A stretch of DNA of 32,634 bases, from positions 1 to 32,634 of IMG/VR virus record IMGVR_UViG_3300033146_004127; one strand, written 5' to 3'. This DNA comes from a virus. Shown here in pieces: positions 15,396 to 22,090 of the stretch; position 1 is the first letter of the stretch; the number at the start of each line of letters is the position of its first letter. The notes beneath the pieces are model-generated. The model made no database searches, had not been told where the DNA came from, and was given only the letters and a program-made list of their open reading frames with translations. Position numbers and translations under genes: made by a program.

Positions 15396-15916
15396 CAGCA
15401 TCCCTTCTGTTTTAAAAATAATTGAAAGACGATATTATCGCTAAGCCTGTTTAAATCCTGTTTCGCTGCCCGTTTCCGGTTGAAGGAAGATGTTTCTTTC
15501 TCAAGAAAACTTTTCCGTAATGCTTCTTTTTTATCAGCAGAAAGATTGTTGTAATAATTTTTTGCTGTTTTAATTTGTTGGCCTATGGGTTTTGTCTCGG
15601 TATATTCAATCCATCTGGATTTATTTTGTTTTGCTTCTGATATCCGGCGCTGTTCTTTTTTGATGCTTTGGATTAACATGATAATTTCGCCAGGGCTTGG
15701 TAACCATTTCCGGCCCGGTTCCCTGGCTGCAAGAATAAAAGCATTATCAATGTCGTCAAGATCATAGGGGATCAATATTTCATACCATCCTCGAAGGCTG
15801 GCCTTAGAAAACTCAAATCCCGGCCGATAGACCTCGGCAATACCTGCAAGAATAGATTTAAACCTGATTTTTTCTGCTATCGTTTCTGGGTCTTTATCGT
15901 TTTCAGACTGTTTCAT
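15395..15916 (-). CDS. Putative helicase-loader-like replication protein
   Basis: The 173-residue protein has an N-terminal helical domain (FSKASLRGWYEILIPYDLDDID, AFILAAREPGRKWLPSPGEI) of the type seen in phage helicase loaders/inhibitors of the G39P/DUF kind. A basic C terminus follows (SSFNRKRAAKQDLNRLSDN). It sits right behind the replication-initiator-like gene, matching the initiator plus loader order of many temperate phages. AAGGAGG precedes the ATG at 15916. No ATPase motif is present. Confidence 0.6.
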   Translation of the reverse strand: MKQSENDKDPETIAEKIRFKSILAGIAEVYRPGFEFSKASLRGWYEILIPYDLDDIDNAFILAAREPGRKWLPSPGEIIMLIQSIKKEQRRISEAKQNKSRWIEYTETKPIGQQIKTAKNYYNNLSADKKEALRKSFLEKETSSFNRKRAAKQDLNRLSDNIVFQLFLKQKGC

Positions 15917-15931
15917 AATATTCAAGCCTCC

Positions 15932-16840
15932 TTAAAAATCCTTATTCATTGTGTTCCAGGCTGCCTGGCTCATATCCCCGTTGCGTACCGCTTCCGGGAT
16001 TTCCTGACCGTTGTTTGTATAATTACTAACTGGCAATATTACATCTTCCCACCTCCGGTCTTTAAGCCAGCCCTGCGCCATTTTTGGAGTTAAGCCTTTT
16101 TGTAATATTCTTTCTCGTTCTTTTGCATATGCTTCTGCTCCCTTTAAAATGTCAGCAAGAAGATTATCGTCAATATCTTCAATTTTGTTCCAAACAGTCA
16201 AAGTTGATGCACGGCTTCTTTTGTCACCAAAAGCATCCCAGAACTTTTCAAATGATTCTAATTTATTTCTGTTAATCTTTTTTTGAGGTTGTTTCCTATT
16301 ATCATCATCATTCAAAACATTTTTACTTTCTGCAAATGAAATTTGCAGTATATTTTTTTCCTGTTCCTGTTCCTGTTCCTGCTCCTGTTCCTGCTCCTGT
16401 TCCTGCTCCTGTTCACTGTCTAACTTTTCGGAAGCAATTAGATAACCGTTAGCTAACTGCCCTCTAACCCATTCTGACGTTTTATAATATTCTGATAATA
16501 CTTTGCTTTTTGGTAACGCCTTTAAGCCATTAACACATGCAATGGCTGATTTTGCATTGACTGGTTTGTTATATTTAAACCAGTTCGGGAAACATATTAA
16601 TCTTGTCTTTGGACATCTCAATATTAACCTGTTTTCTAACAGTTCTCTAACAGTTAGTTTTACTTTAGACTTGTCATAACCTGTGTCAGCCTGGATATAT
16701 AAATCATCAAGAATGTATGCTCCCCAAGGTGTAGAATGATGGCATGTCAGCAAATAGAAGAACATGAATTTTGCATCATTTGATAATGCTCTAAATTTTT
16801 CATCATTCCAAAGTTTTGTTTCTATTTTTCGGTATGCCAT
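15932..16840 (-). CDS. Replication initiator-like protein with Glu-Gln repeat linker
   Basis: The 302-residue protein starts with a winged-helix-like domain (KIETKLWNDEKFRALSNDAK, FMFFYLLTCHHS, then DKSKVKLTVRELLENRLI) typical of phage replication initiators (DnaD/O-like N terminus). Next is an uninterrupted (EQ)n tract from about residue 143, then a C-terminal domain (FEKFWDAFGDKRSRASTL..WNKI, then AQGWLKDRRWED) as in phage replisome organisers. GGTGG precedes the ATG. It presumably binds the phage origin and recruits the loader gene product that follows. No iterons are obvious within the gene. Confidence 0.75.
   Translation of the reverse strand: MAYRKIETKLWNDEKFRALSNDAKFMFFYLLTCHHSTPWGAYILDDLYIQADTGYDKSKVKLTVRELLENRLILRCPKTRLICFPNWFKYNKPVNAKSAIACVNGLKALPKSKVLSEYYKTSEWVRGQLANGYLIASEKLDSEQEQEQEQEQEQEQEQEQEKNILQISFAESKNVLNDDDNRKQPQKKINRNKLESFEKFWDAFGDKRSRASTLTVWNKIEDIDDNLLADILKGAEAYAKERERILQKGLTPKMAQGWLKDRRWEDVILPVSNYTNNGQEIPEAVRNGDMSQAAWNTMNKDF
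16361..16414 (-). repeat. 6-bp tandem repeat encoding (Glu-Gln)n
   Basis: Nine perfect-length copies of CTGYTC lie inside the replication initiator gene. They encode alternating Glu-Gln. Copy number can change by slippage without breaking the frame, so the linker length may vary between relatives. Confidence 0.9.
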
Positions 16841-17180
16841 TTTTAAACCACCTATCAACTGTTGATGATTTCCTTGCATTGCAAGAGTCACATAGCGTTT
16901 GCAAATTATCAGGATGATTATTTCCGCCATTACGCAATGAAACAATATGATCTATAACCAGGCATGATTTTTTGTTCGTACTTAATGTGTATTTACCTGT
17001 GTAAACCTCCGGTATTTTTGCAAAATCTCCACAAATTTTACATTTAAAGTTGTCTCTTTTATAAACAAACCGTCGCACTGCCAAATCACAAGGCATTTTA
17101 TGTTTTATCCGCCTTTTAGGAGTGATAACTCTCCAAATTAAACTTTTCTCATCTTTCCATGTACCATATTTACATATCAT
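16803..17180 (-). CDS. HNH endonuclease
   Basis: The 125-residue protein contains a full HNH module: CKICGD (first zinc pair), LVIDHIVSLRNGGNNHPDN (DH with the N and H) and LQTLCDSCNARKSS (second zinc pair). The N-terminal part is basic (RRIKHKMPCDLAVRRFVYKRD). It could be a homing-type or packaging-associated nuclease; it lies among replication genes, not next to terminase. Its ATG overlaps the stop of the small regulator gene (ATGA), and its 3' end overlaps the replication gene by 38 bases. Confidence 0.85.
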   Translation of the reverse strand: MICKYGTWKDEKSLIWRVITPKRRIKHKMPCDLAVRRFVYKRDNFKCKICGDFAKIPEVYTGKYTLSTNKKSCLVIDHIVSLRNGGNNHPDNLQTLCDSCNARKSSTVDRWFKNGIPKNRNKTLE

Positions 17181-17335
17181 TGCTGTACCCCTTCTGATTC
17201 CATTTTTTCCCTTATGATTACTCTTATTGCTTCGCCTATTGACATTTTGTTTTTTGCTTTTTTTTCAACATATGCCCTCATGTTCTTAGCGACTTTGACA
17301 ACTGGCAATGTATCAGTAAAAATTTTTTCTTTCAT
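17177..17335 (-). CDS. Ribbon-helix-helix regulator (52 residues)
   Basis: A 52-codon gene starts at ATG 17335 behind AAGGAG and encodes TDTLPVVKVAKNMRAYVEKK, then AKNKMSIGEAIRVIIREKM. The layout is a short basic strand, a helix, and a second helix beginning at MSIGEAIR, as in Arc/CopG-type repressors. It is a paralogue of the 55-residue regulator at 17622-17789: both share LP.(I/V).V...M..(Y/W)(V/I).KKAK.K.SI...R..I..EM. Two related repressors 300 bp apart suggest a regulatory pair. Confidence 0.65.
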   Translation of the reverse strand: MKEKIFTDTLPVVKVAKNMRAYVEKKAKNKMSIGEAIRVIIREKMESEGVQQ

Positions 17336-17431
17336 AATACTCCTTTAAATATGTAAGTAGGTTTAAAATCATTACCTGTAAAGCAACAAGTACCTCATAA
17401 GCAGGGCACTTGTCAAGGGGATTAATTATGC

Positions 17432-17629
17432 CTATACCCGTGTATTCCAAAGTAAATTAGCCAACAAATTTTTTGCTGTTTTCGTAGCAAAAAAAGAAGG
17501 GGCTTCTGCTAAACAAGATTTACAATAAACTTTAATGAAGCCAAAATCACCATTTGAACCAGGTTCTAAATCTTTTAAAAAACCTAACTTGTCACTCCCA
17601 CAAAAGGGGCACGGTTTTAATTCATTCAT
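17432..17629 (-). CDS. Lar-type restriction-alleviation-like zinc protein
   Basis: The 65-residue protein begins MNELKPCPFCGSDKLGF, the N-terminal zinc motif of the Lar family, followed by a second pair (VYCKSCLAEAP) and AKNLLANLLWNTRV at the end, where Lar-like proteins have A..A...WN.R. Lar of Rac prophage changes type I restriction activity; most phage members are untested. AAGGAGG precedes the ATG, and the gene overlaps the regulator stop by eight bases. Confidence 0.8.
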   Translation of the reverse strand: MNELKPCPFCGSDKLGFLKDLEPGSNGDFGFIKVYCKSCLAEAPSFFATKTAKNLLANLLWNTRV

Positions 17630-17789
17630 TGTCAGCCTCCTTATCCATTTCATTCTTAATCAAAGTTCTCATTATCACTGCGATACTTGTTTTTTTCTCC
17701 TTTGCCTTTTTTTTAATCCATGTTTTCATCTGAGAATGTACTCTGATTTCAGGCAGTTTCTTGTCAAAGTTTGTTTTGTAGATTTCCAT
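17622..17789 (-). CDS. Ribbon-helix-helix regulator at the divergent promoter
   Basis: The 55-residue protein shows LPEIRVHSQMKTWIKKKAKE, then KKTSIAVIMRTLIKNEMDKE: a short strand with basic residues, a helix, and a TS-capped second helix, as in Arc/CopG-type repressors that act as dimers. AAGGAC precedes the ATG. It is the first minus-strand gene from the divergent promoter pair at 17835-17867 and is the obvious candidate to control it. Longer in-frame extensions upstream cross the promoter and are not credible. Confidence 0.7.
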   Translation of the reverse strand: MEIYKTNFDKKLPEIRVHSQMKTWIKKKAKEKKTSIAVIMRTLIKNEMDKEADNE

Positions 17790-17834
17790 AATTTTGTCCT
17801 TTAATGTTATTTTAAAATATACGTACAATTTAGT

Positions 17835-17863
17835 TTGACATATAAATTGATCTAAAATATAAG
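17835..17863 (+). promoter_or_regulatory. Plus-strand promoter of overlapping divergent pair
   Basis: TTGACA (17835-17840), 17 bases, TATAAG (17858-17863): near-perfect sigma70 type. It points to the 80-residue plus-strand gene starting at 17981. Its -35 and -10 boxes overlap the -10 and -35 of the opposite promoter. Confidence 0.75.
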
Positions 17864-17867
17864 TCAA
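17839..17867 (-). promoter_or_regulatory. Minus-strand promoter of overlapping divergent pair
   Basis: On the minus strand TTGACT (17867-17862), 17 bases, TATATG (17844-17839). It points to the ribbon-helix-helix regulator at 17789. Because it occupies the same 33 bases as the plus-strand promoter, polymerase can hold only one direction at a time. The whole site is an imperfect inverted repeat (TTGAC.TATA...TATA.GTCAA). Confidence 0.7.
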
Positions 17868-17903
17868 GAAGAATGAAGAATCTGGAACCGAATATAAATC
17901 AAT

Positions 17904-17933
17904 GACCATCTTGTTGGCGATAACAAAATGGTC
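17904..17933. promoter_or_regulatory. Operator-like inverted repeat in plus-strand leader
   Basis: GACCATCTTGTT / AACAAAATGGTC form 12-base arms with one mismatch around a 6-base centre (GGCGAT). It lies about 35 bases downstream of the expected plus-strand start site, so a protein bound here, or the RNA hairpin itself, could block the plus-strand gene. Confidence 0.55.
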
Positions 17934-17980
17934 AGGTTGCAATTTAATTTTTAAAATGGGTTGGGGAAATGTGAGGCAGT

Positions 17981-18223
17981 ATGGGAACGAATATTATAGA
18001 ATTAAAGGATGAATCTGGTTCCATCTATGGCTGGAGGAATCCAATTCAGGTATATTCCCGTGGAATATCAAATGGTAAAAAAACTTCCCGGCACTGGTTT
18101 ATGGATTTTAAAACAATTCCAGATGCAGTCCGGGCAATCAAAAAGAACCATAGAGATAAAATAACGTATAAAGGTAGAGTAGTTACTTATCAGCAAGTAG
18201 AGTTAGAGTGGGGTGAGGGGTGA
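17981..18223 (+). CDS. 80-residue protein, plus-strand side of the switch
   Basis: This is the clearest plus-strand gene in the window. The protein is small and basic (SIYGWRNPIQVYSRGISNGK, HWFMDFKTIPDAVRAIKKNH) with no obvious DNA-binding motif. The beta-rich start followed by a helix could be a small binding domain. GTGAGG lies four bases before the ATG. A strong promoter reads towards it and its leader has an operator-like hairpin. By position it is the counterpart of the regulator on the other strand, but the function is unknown. Confidence 0.6.
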   Translation: MGTNIIELKDESGSIYGWRNPIQVYSRGISNGKKTSRHWFMDFKTIPDAVRAIKKNHRDKITYKGRVVTYQQVELEWGEG

Positions 18224-18224
18224 A

Positions 18225-18323
18225 ATGAAATTATCAGATAGAGAAAAAACCAGGCTTGAAACCTTTCACACATATTACACCTCCGAGATTTTTAAAACTG
18301 TTTTTGGTTCTTCGTTATGGTGA
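18225..18323 (+). CDS. Possible 32-residue peptide
   Basis: An ATG at 18225, just after the stop of the 80-residue gene and behind GGGGTGA, opens a 32-codon frame (MKLSDREKTRLETFHTYYTS, then EIFKTVFGSSLW). It overlaps the 3' end of the convergent resolvase gene by 49 bases. The ribosome binding site supports it; the overlap and size do not. Confidence 0.35.
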   Translation: MKLSDREKTRLETFHTYYTSEIFKTVFGSSLW

Positions 18324-18793
18324 CAATATCTTTTTTCGCCAGACCAACAAACGATCTGGCAATCATCAACCCAGATCATTTCAATCTCTGGAGTTATGAT
18401 CGTGCCTTTTTTATTTTTAGTAGGTTTTTTATTGCTGCATCTATCGTTGACGAATTTCAGCATATTGTCGAAATCATTTTTCTTGACAATCCAATGAATA
18501 GGTGTGTTTTTTTTCAGGATGTGCGAGTTTTTCCCGGTCCCGAAATGACATTTAGGACGTTCAGCTATAAACTCATAATCAACTCTAATTGCACCTATGA
18601 ACGGCTTATGACTGGCTGATCTACATTGTAGCATGATAAGCTGTTCATATCGTTTTTCTTCCTTTGTCTGGCTGGAATATTGACGGACGTGTTTCCCCTT
18701 GCCAGTTATCTTATTTGCTTGTTTTGCGACCGGATGCCCTGGAATGCTAATTATCATATATATTGTCTTTGAGTCAGGCACAACATAAGCCAT
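18275..18793 (-). CDS. RusA-type Holliday junction resolvase-like protein
   Basis: The 172-residue protein has the RusA family pattern: ISIPGHPVAKQANKI near the N terminus, RVDYEFIAERPKCHFGTG in the middle, HWIVKKNDFDNMLKFVNDRC with the conserved D.DN segment, and MIWVDDCQIVCWSGEKRY with the paired aspartates. RusA-type enzymes cut Holliday junctions formed during phage recombination or replication. It is somewhat longer than RusA (120), with a long loop between motifs. The start is not certain; I used the ATG at 18793, and an ATG near the IISIPG segment is an alternative. It is the last gene of the early minus-strand run. Confidence 0.8.
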   Translation of the reverse strand: MAYVVPDSKTIYMIISIPGHPVAKQANKITGKGKHVRQYSSQTKEEKRYEQLIMLQCRSASHKPFIGAIRVDYEFIAERPKCHFGTGKNSHILKKNTPIHWIVKKNDFDNMLKFVNDRCSNKKPTKNKKGTIITPEIEMIWVDDCQIVCWSGEKRYCHHNEEPKTVLKISEV

Positions 18794-18809
18794 GCCTGAC
18801 AAATCAAAA

Positions 18810-19199
18810 TTAACCGTTTAAAGGAAGATCCATTTGCAGGTCATCCTCAGTTGCTTTTCTGGTTTTCACTTCCTCTAATGTGTCAATACGGATGTATTTT
18901 ACTACTCGCTCAACAGGCCATACCTCCTGTTTGCATTCAATACCCCTGTATTCATAACCTGATCTGATCTTTTGTCCTGCTGCTGTGCGCTGATTTTCCG
19001 CACTGGTAATGTTTGCTTTAAATTGGGTTTGCATCTCCTTCAGATCATCTTTTAAAGAGACAGCTTGAGCATCATGCTCTGCCATTTCTGCTGAGATACG
19101 GCGGATTTCATCAACAGAAAATACGTATTTACAACTTTCCATAGACGTTTTTGGTAACTCAAAAACCTGATTTTTTTTCATAGTGGTTTGTTTCGCCAT
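18810..19199 (-). CDS. Helical phage protein, unknown function
   Basis: The 129-residue protein has a charged helical centre (DEIRRISAEMAEHDAQAVSL, then KDDLKEMQTQFKANITSAEN), then GYEYRGIECKQEV and a short acidic end (DDLQMDLPLNG). AAGGAG precedes the ATG. It sits two bases after a Cro-like regulator and before the RusA-like gene, as similar coiled-coil proteins do in other phage recombination clusters. No enzymatic motif is seen. Confidence 0.55.
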   Translation of the reverse strand: MAKQTTMKKNQVFELPKTSMESCKYVFSVDEIRRISAEMAEHDAQAVSLKDDLKEMQTQFKANITSAENQRTAAGQKIRSGYEYRGIECKQEVWPVERVVKYIRIDTLEEVKTRKATEDDLQMDLPLNG

Positions 19200-19201
19200 G
19201 A

Positions 19202-19420
19202 TTATTTACTCCTTTCAAAAAAGTAATTTGGGGACAAATTGAATTTGTCCATCAGCATACATAATGTATCTGCATTTGGCTTGCTCCCATTAAGCCAACG
19301 ATCAACGGTTGGACGGGGTTTAGAAATTAAAGATGCGAACTGTGGGATTGACAAAGATAGGTCCATTAACATATCTTTCAGCCAGTTCTTATTCCAGGTT
19401 ATACTTGGTTTTTGTTTCAT
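19202..19420 (-). CDS. Cro/CI-type helix-turn-helix protein
   Basis: The 72-residue protein has a helix-turn-helix at about 21-44 (SLSIPQFASLISKPRPTVDR) and ends DKFNLSPNYFFERSK, the common C-terminal pattern of small XRE-family regulators. The ATG at 19420 has AGGAGG seven bases upstream; longer extensions would run into the terminator. It could be the Cro-like partner of the regulator at 19915-20148. Confidence 0.75.
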   Translation of the reverse strand: MKQKPSITWNKNWLKDMLMDLSLSIPQFASLISKPRPTVDRWLNGSKPNADTLCMLMDKFNLSPNYFFERSK

Positions 19421-19449
19421 GGATTTTACCTCCTGAGAAACCATATGCC

Positions 19450-19489
19450 AAAAAAAAAAGCCCGTCAACAACATAAGTTGTTGACGGGC
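19450..19489 (-). terminator. Strong intrinsic terminator
   Basis: A perfect 13-bp stem (GCCCGTCAACAAC / GTTGTTGACGGGC) with a 4-base loop is followed on the minus strand by ten T bases. It separates the 128-residue gene from the Cro-like gene, so genes further left need their own promoter or antitermination. Confidence 0.95.
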
Positions 19490-19525
19490 AATTAAAAAAT
19501 TAAAATGCTGAGAAAATAAATTGGA

Positions 19526-19912
19526 TTATTGAGAAACCCAACATTCTTTTTCAAAATCATAATAATCAGGTTGTTCATCTGGATTAAGAATTTCAAACCA
19601 TCTAAATAATGTTTGACGTAAAGGATCTTCGCCAAAAGGAGTAAAACTTCCTTTTGGTTGATGATAAGTATAGCTATACTTATCATGGCAACACCAAAAA
19701 CCACAAACGCTGTCGTGATTACTTAAGCAGCATTCAATAATCATATCAATAGGTGGATCAATAATAGTGTGAATGACAACTTGTTCATTTGGAAAATTAC
19801 ATGATCGTAAGTAAGTACCCGGTCTATCTATGTAAGGTACAGAATCAAAATCACATTTATATTTAGCTAAAACAGCTTCCCTTGCCACAGAATCGTTTAC
19901 TAAATGAATCAT
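19526..19912 (-). CDS. Cysteine-rich hypothetical protein
   Basis: The 128-residue acidic protein contains CNFPNEQVVIHTIIDPPIDM and a dense cysteine stretch (ECCLSNHDSVCGFWCCHDKY), suggesting a metal site, and has many aromatic residues near its end. AAAGGA precedes the ATG. It follows a regulator gene with a two-base gap and ends before the strong terminator, so it is probably co-expressed with the regulator. Family unknown. Confidence 0.6.
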   Translation of the reverse strand: MIHLVNDSVAREAVLAKYKCDFDSVPYIDRPGTYLRSCNFPNEQVVIHTIIDPPIDMIIECCLSNHDSVCGFWCCHDKYSYTYHQPKGSFTPFGEDPLRQTLFRWFEILNPDEQPDYYDFEKECWVSQ

Positions 19913-19914
19913 AT

Positions 19915-20148
19915 TTAATCCTTTCCAAAAAAGTAGTTAGGCGTAACTTTCAAAACTGCTGCGATCTTTCCCAAAGTATCTGTGTTAATATTCTTCTTCC
20001 TCCCGGTTTCAATCCGGGATAAATTCCCGGCTGTTGTGCTGGCTAAATCTGCCAATTTTTCTAGGCTTAATTTTTGCTGTAACCGTCTCGGCTTTAGACG
20101 GCCGGGTTTAAATTCAAACGGAATTGTTTTTGCAGTGTTTCGGTTCAT
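19915..20148 (-). CDS. XRE-family helix-turn-helix regulator
   Basis: The 77-residue protein has a full XRE helix-turn-helix: RLQQKLSLEKLADLASTTAG, then NLSRIETGRKKN, ending LGKIAAVLKVTPNYFFGKD. AAGGAGA precedes the ATG. It has no peptidase or dimerisation domain, so it is Cro-like or a small repressor. The neighbouring gene after the terminator encodes a related regulator with the same NYFF ending. Confidence 0.8.
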   Translation of the reverse strand: MNRNTAKTIPFEFKPGRLKPRRLQQKLSLEKLADLASTTAGNLSRIETGRKKNINTDTLGKIAAVLKVTPNYFFGKD

Positions 20149-20162
20149 GATAAAATCTCCTT

Positions 20163-20366
20163 TTACCCTTTTAAGTATTTCTTTATGTGGTTTTCTATTT
20201 CTATTTTTTCTTCAAAAGAAAAATAGTTGGCCGGGATAACATCCCGGATATCCATATTGTAAGTTGTGTAATTCTCATCAATAAAAAACACCGCCTGTTT
20301 ACAGAATTTAAATATTAATCCTGAAACAGTTTGTTCTTTATTTTGAATTTCATCAAATATTTTCAA
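20163..20366 (-). CDS. Hypothetical 67-residue protein (TTG start)
   Basis: The frame starts at TTG 20366 with AGGAG nine bases upstream and encodes KIFDEIQNKEQTVSGLIFKF, then DENYTTYNMDIRDV, with a charged C-terminal helix. No ATG fits the ribosome binding site. Function unknown; the tight fit between neighbours supports it as a real gene. Confidence 0.5.
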   Translation of the reverse strand: MKIFDEIQNKEQTVSGLIFKFCKQAVFFIDENYTTYNMDIRDVIPANYFSFEEKIEIENHIKKYLKG

Positions 20367-20371
20367 AGTAA

Positions 20372-20617
20372 TTAACTCCTATAAAAAGAAAGCGGTAAGA
20401 TAAAGGGTGAATGACCAGTGATAAATTCATTCAATAAATTCAAAGCATCAAGTTGTTGATCTCTGGTTAATTTTGATGGATGGGTTTGACCGGGTTTATA
20501 AGCTAAATCTTCTATATTCTTGCTTATTGCTCCAAAACAATAAGCAAGACCATTGCCACCTACAAAATACCAAGTATCAGACTGACAAAGAGGTTCAAAT
20601 CCTCTGGCAAAATTCAT
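20372..20617 (-). CDS. Hypothetical 81-residue protein
   Basis: I chose the ATG at 20617, behind GAAAGG; longer frames overlap the upstream gene. The protein has FARGFEPLCQSDTWYFVGGN, a small glycine-rich turn, and a helical part (TRDQQLDALNLLNEFITG). The family is not recognised. A hairpin at 20633-20654 sits just upstream of its ribosome binding site, as for many early genes here. Confidence 0.55.
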   Translation of the reverse strand: MNFARGFEPLCQSDTWYFVGGNGLAYCFGAISKNIEDLAYKPGQTHPSKLTRDQQLDALNLLNEFITGHSPFILPLSFYRS

Positions 20618-20632
20618 AATAAAACCTTTCAG

Positions 20633-20654
20633 GGGCTGCCGATCACGACAGCCC
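20633..20654 (-). repeat. Intercistronic hairpin
   Basis: GGGCTG / CAGCCC stem with one more pair inside, between two early genes and directly before the AAAGG of the next gene. It lacks a T run on the coding strand. One of the hairpin series described in the findings. Confidence 0.65.
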
Positions 20655-20663
20655 AAATATATT

Positions 20664-20876
20664 TTAAAGATAAGCATCAACGTATTCACCGATATTGAAA
20701 CCAACGCATTCATATGATTGATACCGGTCATAATGAAATTCGAAATACTCGCAAGCTTTGTCATATAAAGACATTTTTGCCATAAGAGCAGCATAAGCGA
20801 ATTCATGCTTGGCATCAGAATAATCAAGCTCGTTATTTTCAATTTTTAATACATATTCTTCTAATAGTTTTTTCAT
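20664..20876 (-). CDS. Small acidic helical protein
   Basis: The 70-residue protein (YVLKIENNELDYSDAKHEFA, then YDKACEYFEFHYDRYQSYEC) is acidic and rich in tyrosine and is probably helical. AGGTGA precedes the ATG. It follows the RecT-type gene by 13 bases. Small acidic proteins in phage early regions can be DNA mimics or inhibitors of host enzymes, but nothing here proves that. Confidence 0.55.
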   Translation of the reverse strand: MKKLLEEYVLKIENNELDYSDAKHEFAYAALMAKMSLYDKACEYFEFHYDRYQSYECVGFNIGEYVDAYL

Positions 20877-20889
20877 GAGTCACCTATTG

Positions 20890-22047
20890 TTATTCTGAAT
20901 TATTAAAACAATCCATACATATTTGTCTTGTTTCGTCATTAATGTAACATGGTTGTAATTCTGCGGCATGTTTCCCGCAGTTCTCGCAAACATTCTCCGG
21001 TTCAGCGTGTGAGTCTCTGACATTTTGCTGAATTTTATCAGCGCAATCACGACACATCTTTTTTTTAACACCGTTTACCATGCAAGGTTCAAGCGGTTTA
21101 ACCACATGACAACCGAAACATGCAACACCAGAACTTGATAATGGGGTTTTAACCTGATCTGCAAAGCCTGGGAGCTTCAACATTAATGATGTGTAATCCG
21201 CCTGAGTCATCCCAGGCAAATTTTCTTTCCACCAGTGCTTAATATTCCATTTCTTCAAACAATAATCTTTTACCCGGTTACGGAAATATTTAATATCAAT
21301 AGTATTCGCCTTTGCAATATTTACTATTGCTTGCTCAAGGACGTTGTGTTGATCTTTTGTAATCATCACAGTTTTAGGCTCCTGTTGGATCGGAGGATTA
21401 ACAGGATGTTGCTCTGGCACAGACAATTTATTAGCATAATTATTAACATCAATTGCTTCCTGCTTGTAATCCATAGCCTCCTCGCCGAGGATTAAACCTT
21501 TCAAGACATGCGGAAACGAATCCCGGAGAGCAAAAGAACGTGCTCTCATTTGCAACATTCTTTTTGGGTATTTCTGCCAAACGCTTTGACCAAACTTATT
21601 TGGTTTATTCCAAAGCCCTGCTCTTTTTGCATCAGCAATGGAAAAACGAACTTGTTTTTGTTCACGGCCTTTTCTTTTCACAATGCAAACAGCCGCAAGA
21701 GAATCTGGCCATTCCGCAAGATTAAGAGAAAGATTTTCTGGCTCCATGTCAAAATATTCCTGGAAGTCCTCACATTCCGGTGAAGCTTCCACAAGCGCGA
21801 GAGCTGCATCTCCCCAAATAGAAGGACGGCCATTGATAACAGCAACATTCTGTAGGGCTTGCATGGGAGCAAGGCCAAGCTCTGCGCCGAATTGCATAGC
21901 AAGCAGGCAGTTACCCGGTTTCCCCTGGAAATCTTTTGGCACAAAGTTTGATTGTGAGACAATTTCCGCAAATTGCCATGCTTCTTGTAGCGAATTTATT
22001 TGTAAATCAAACTGATTATTTTTCTTTAAAACAATATTTTTTGGCAT
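20890..22047 (-). CDS. RecT-type annealing protein with zinc-finger tail
   Basis: The 385-residue protein has a RecT-superfamily core. Visible are KDFQGKPGNCLLAMQFGAEL, GLAPMQALQNVAVINGRPS, WGDAALALVEASPE and KRMLQMRARSFALRDSFPHV. RecT proteins anneal single strands during recombination. No partner exonuclease is visible in the window. After about residue 320 come four cysteine pairs (CFGC, CRDC, CENC, CMDC), enough for two zinc sites; this tail is not part of standard RecT. A 9-bp hairpin lies just upstream of the ribosome binding site. Confidence 0.85.
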   Translation of the reverse strand: MPKNIVLKKNNQFDLQINSLQEAWQFAEIVSQSNFVPKDFQGKPGNCLLAMQFGAELGLAPMQALQNVAVINGRPSIWGDAALALVEASPECEDFQEYFDMEPENLSLNLAEWPDSLAAVCIVKRKGREQKQVRFSIADAKRAGLWNKPNKFGQSVWQKYPKRMLQMRARSFALRDSFPHVLKGLILGEEAMDYKQEAIDVNNYANKLSVPEQHPVNPPIQQEPKTVMITKDQHNVLEQAIVNIAKANTIDIKYFRNRVKDYCLKKWNIKHWWKENLPGMTQADYTSLMLKLPGFADQVKTPLSSSGVACFGCHVVKPLEPCMVNGVKKKMCRDCADKIQQNVRDSHAEPENVCENCGKHAAELQPCYINDETRQICMDCFNNSE

Positions 22048-22060
22048 AGTGCGCCTTTCC

Positions 22061-22084
22061 TGCCCTGCCGATCATGGCAGGGCA
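22061..22084 (-). repeat. Intercistronic hairpin before the RecT-type gene
   Basis: Perfect 9-bp stem TGCCCTGCC / GGCAGGGCA with a 6-base loop, ending 13 bases before the RecT start codon. No T run. Member of the early-gene hairpin series. Confidence 0.75.
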
Positions 22085-22090
22085 ATATAA

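Noticed and set aside
20590-20612. AGAGGTTCAAATCCTCT looks like the T-arm of a tRNA, and could mark a phage attachment site
   Set aside because: No matching acceptor or anticodon arms lie upstream, it sits inside a good coding frame on the other strand, and no integrase is nearby.
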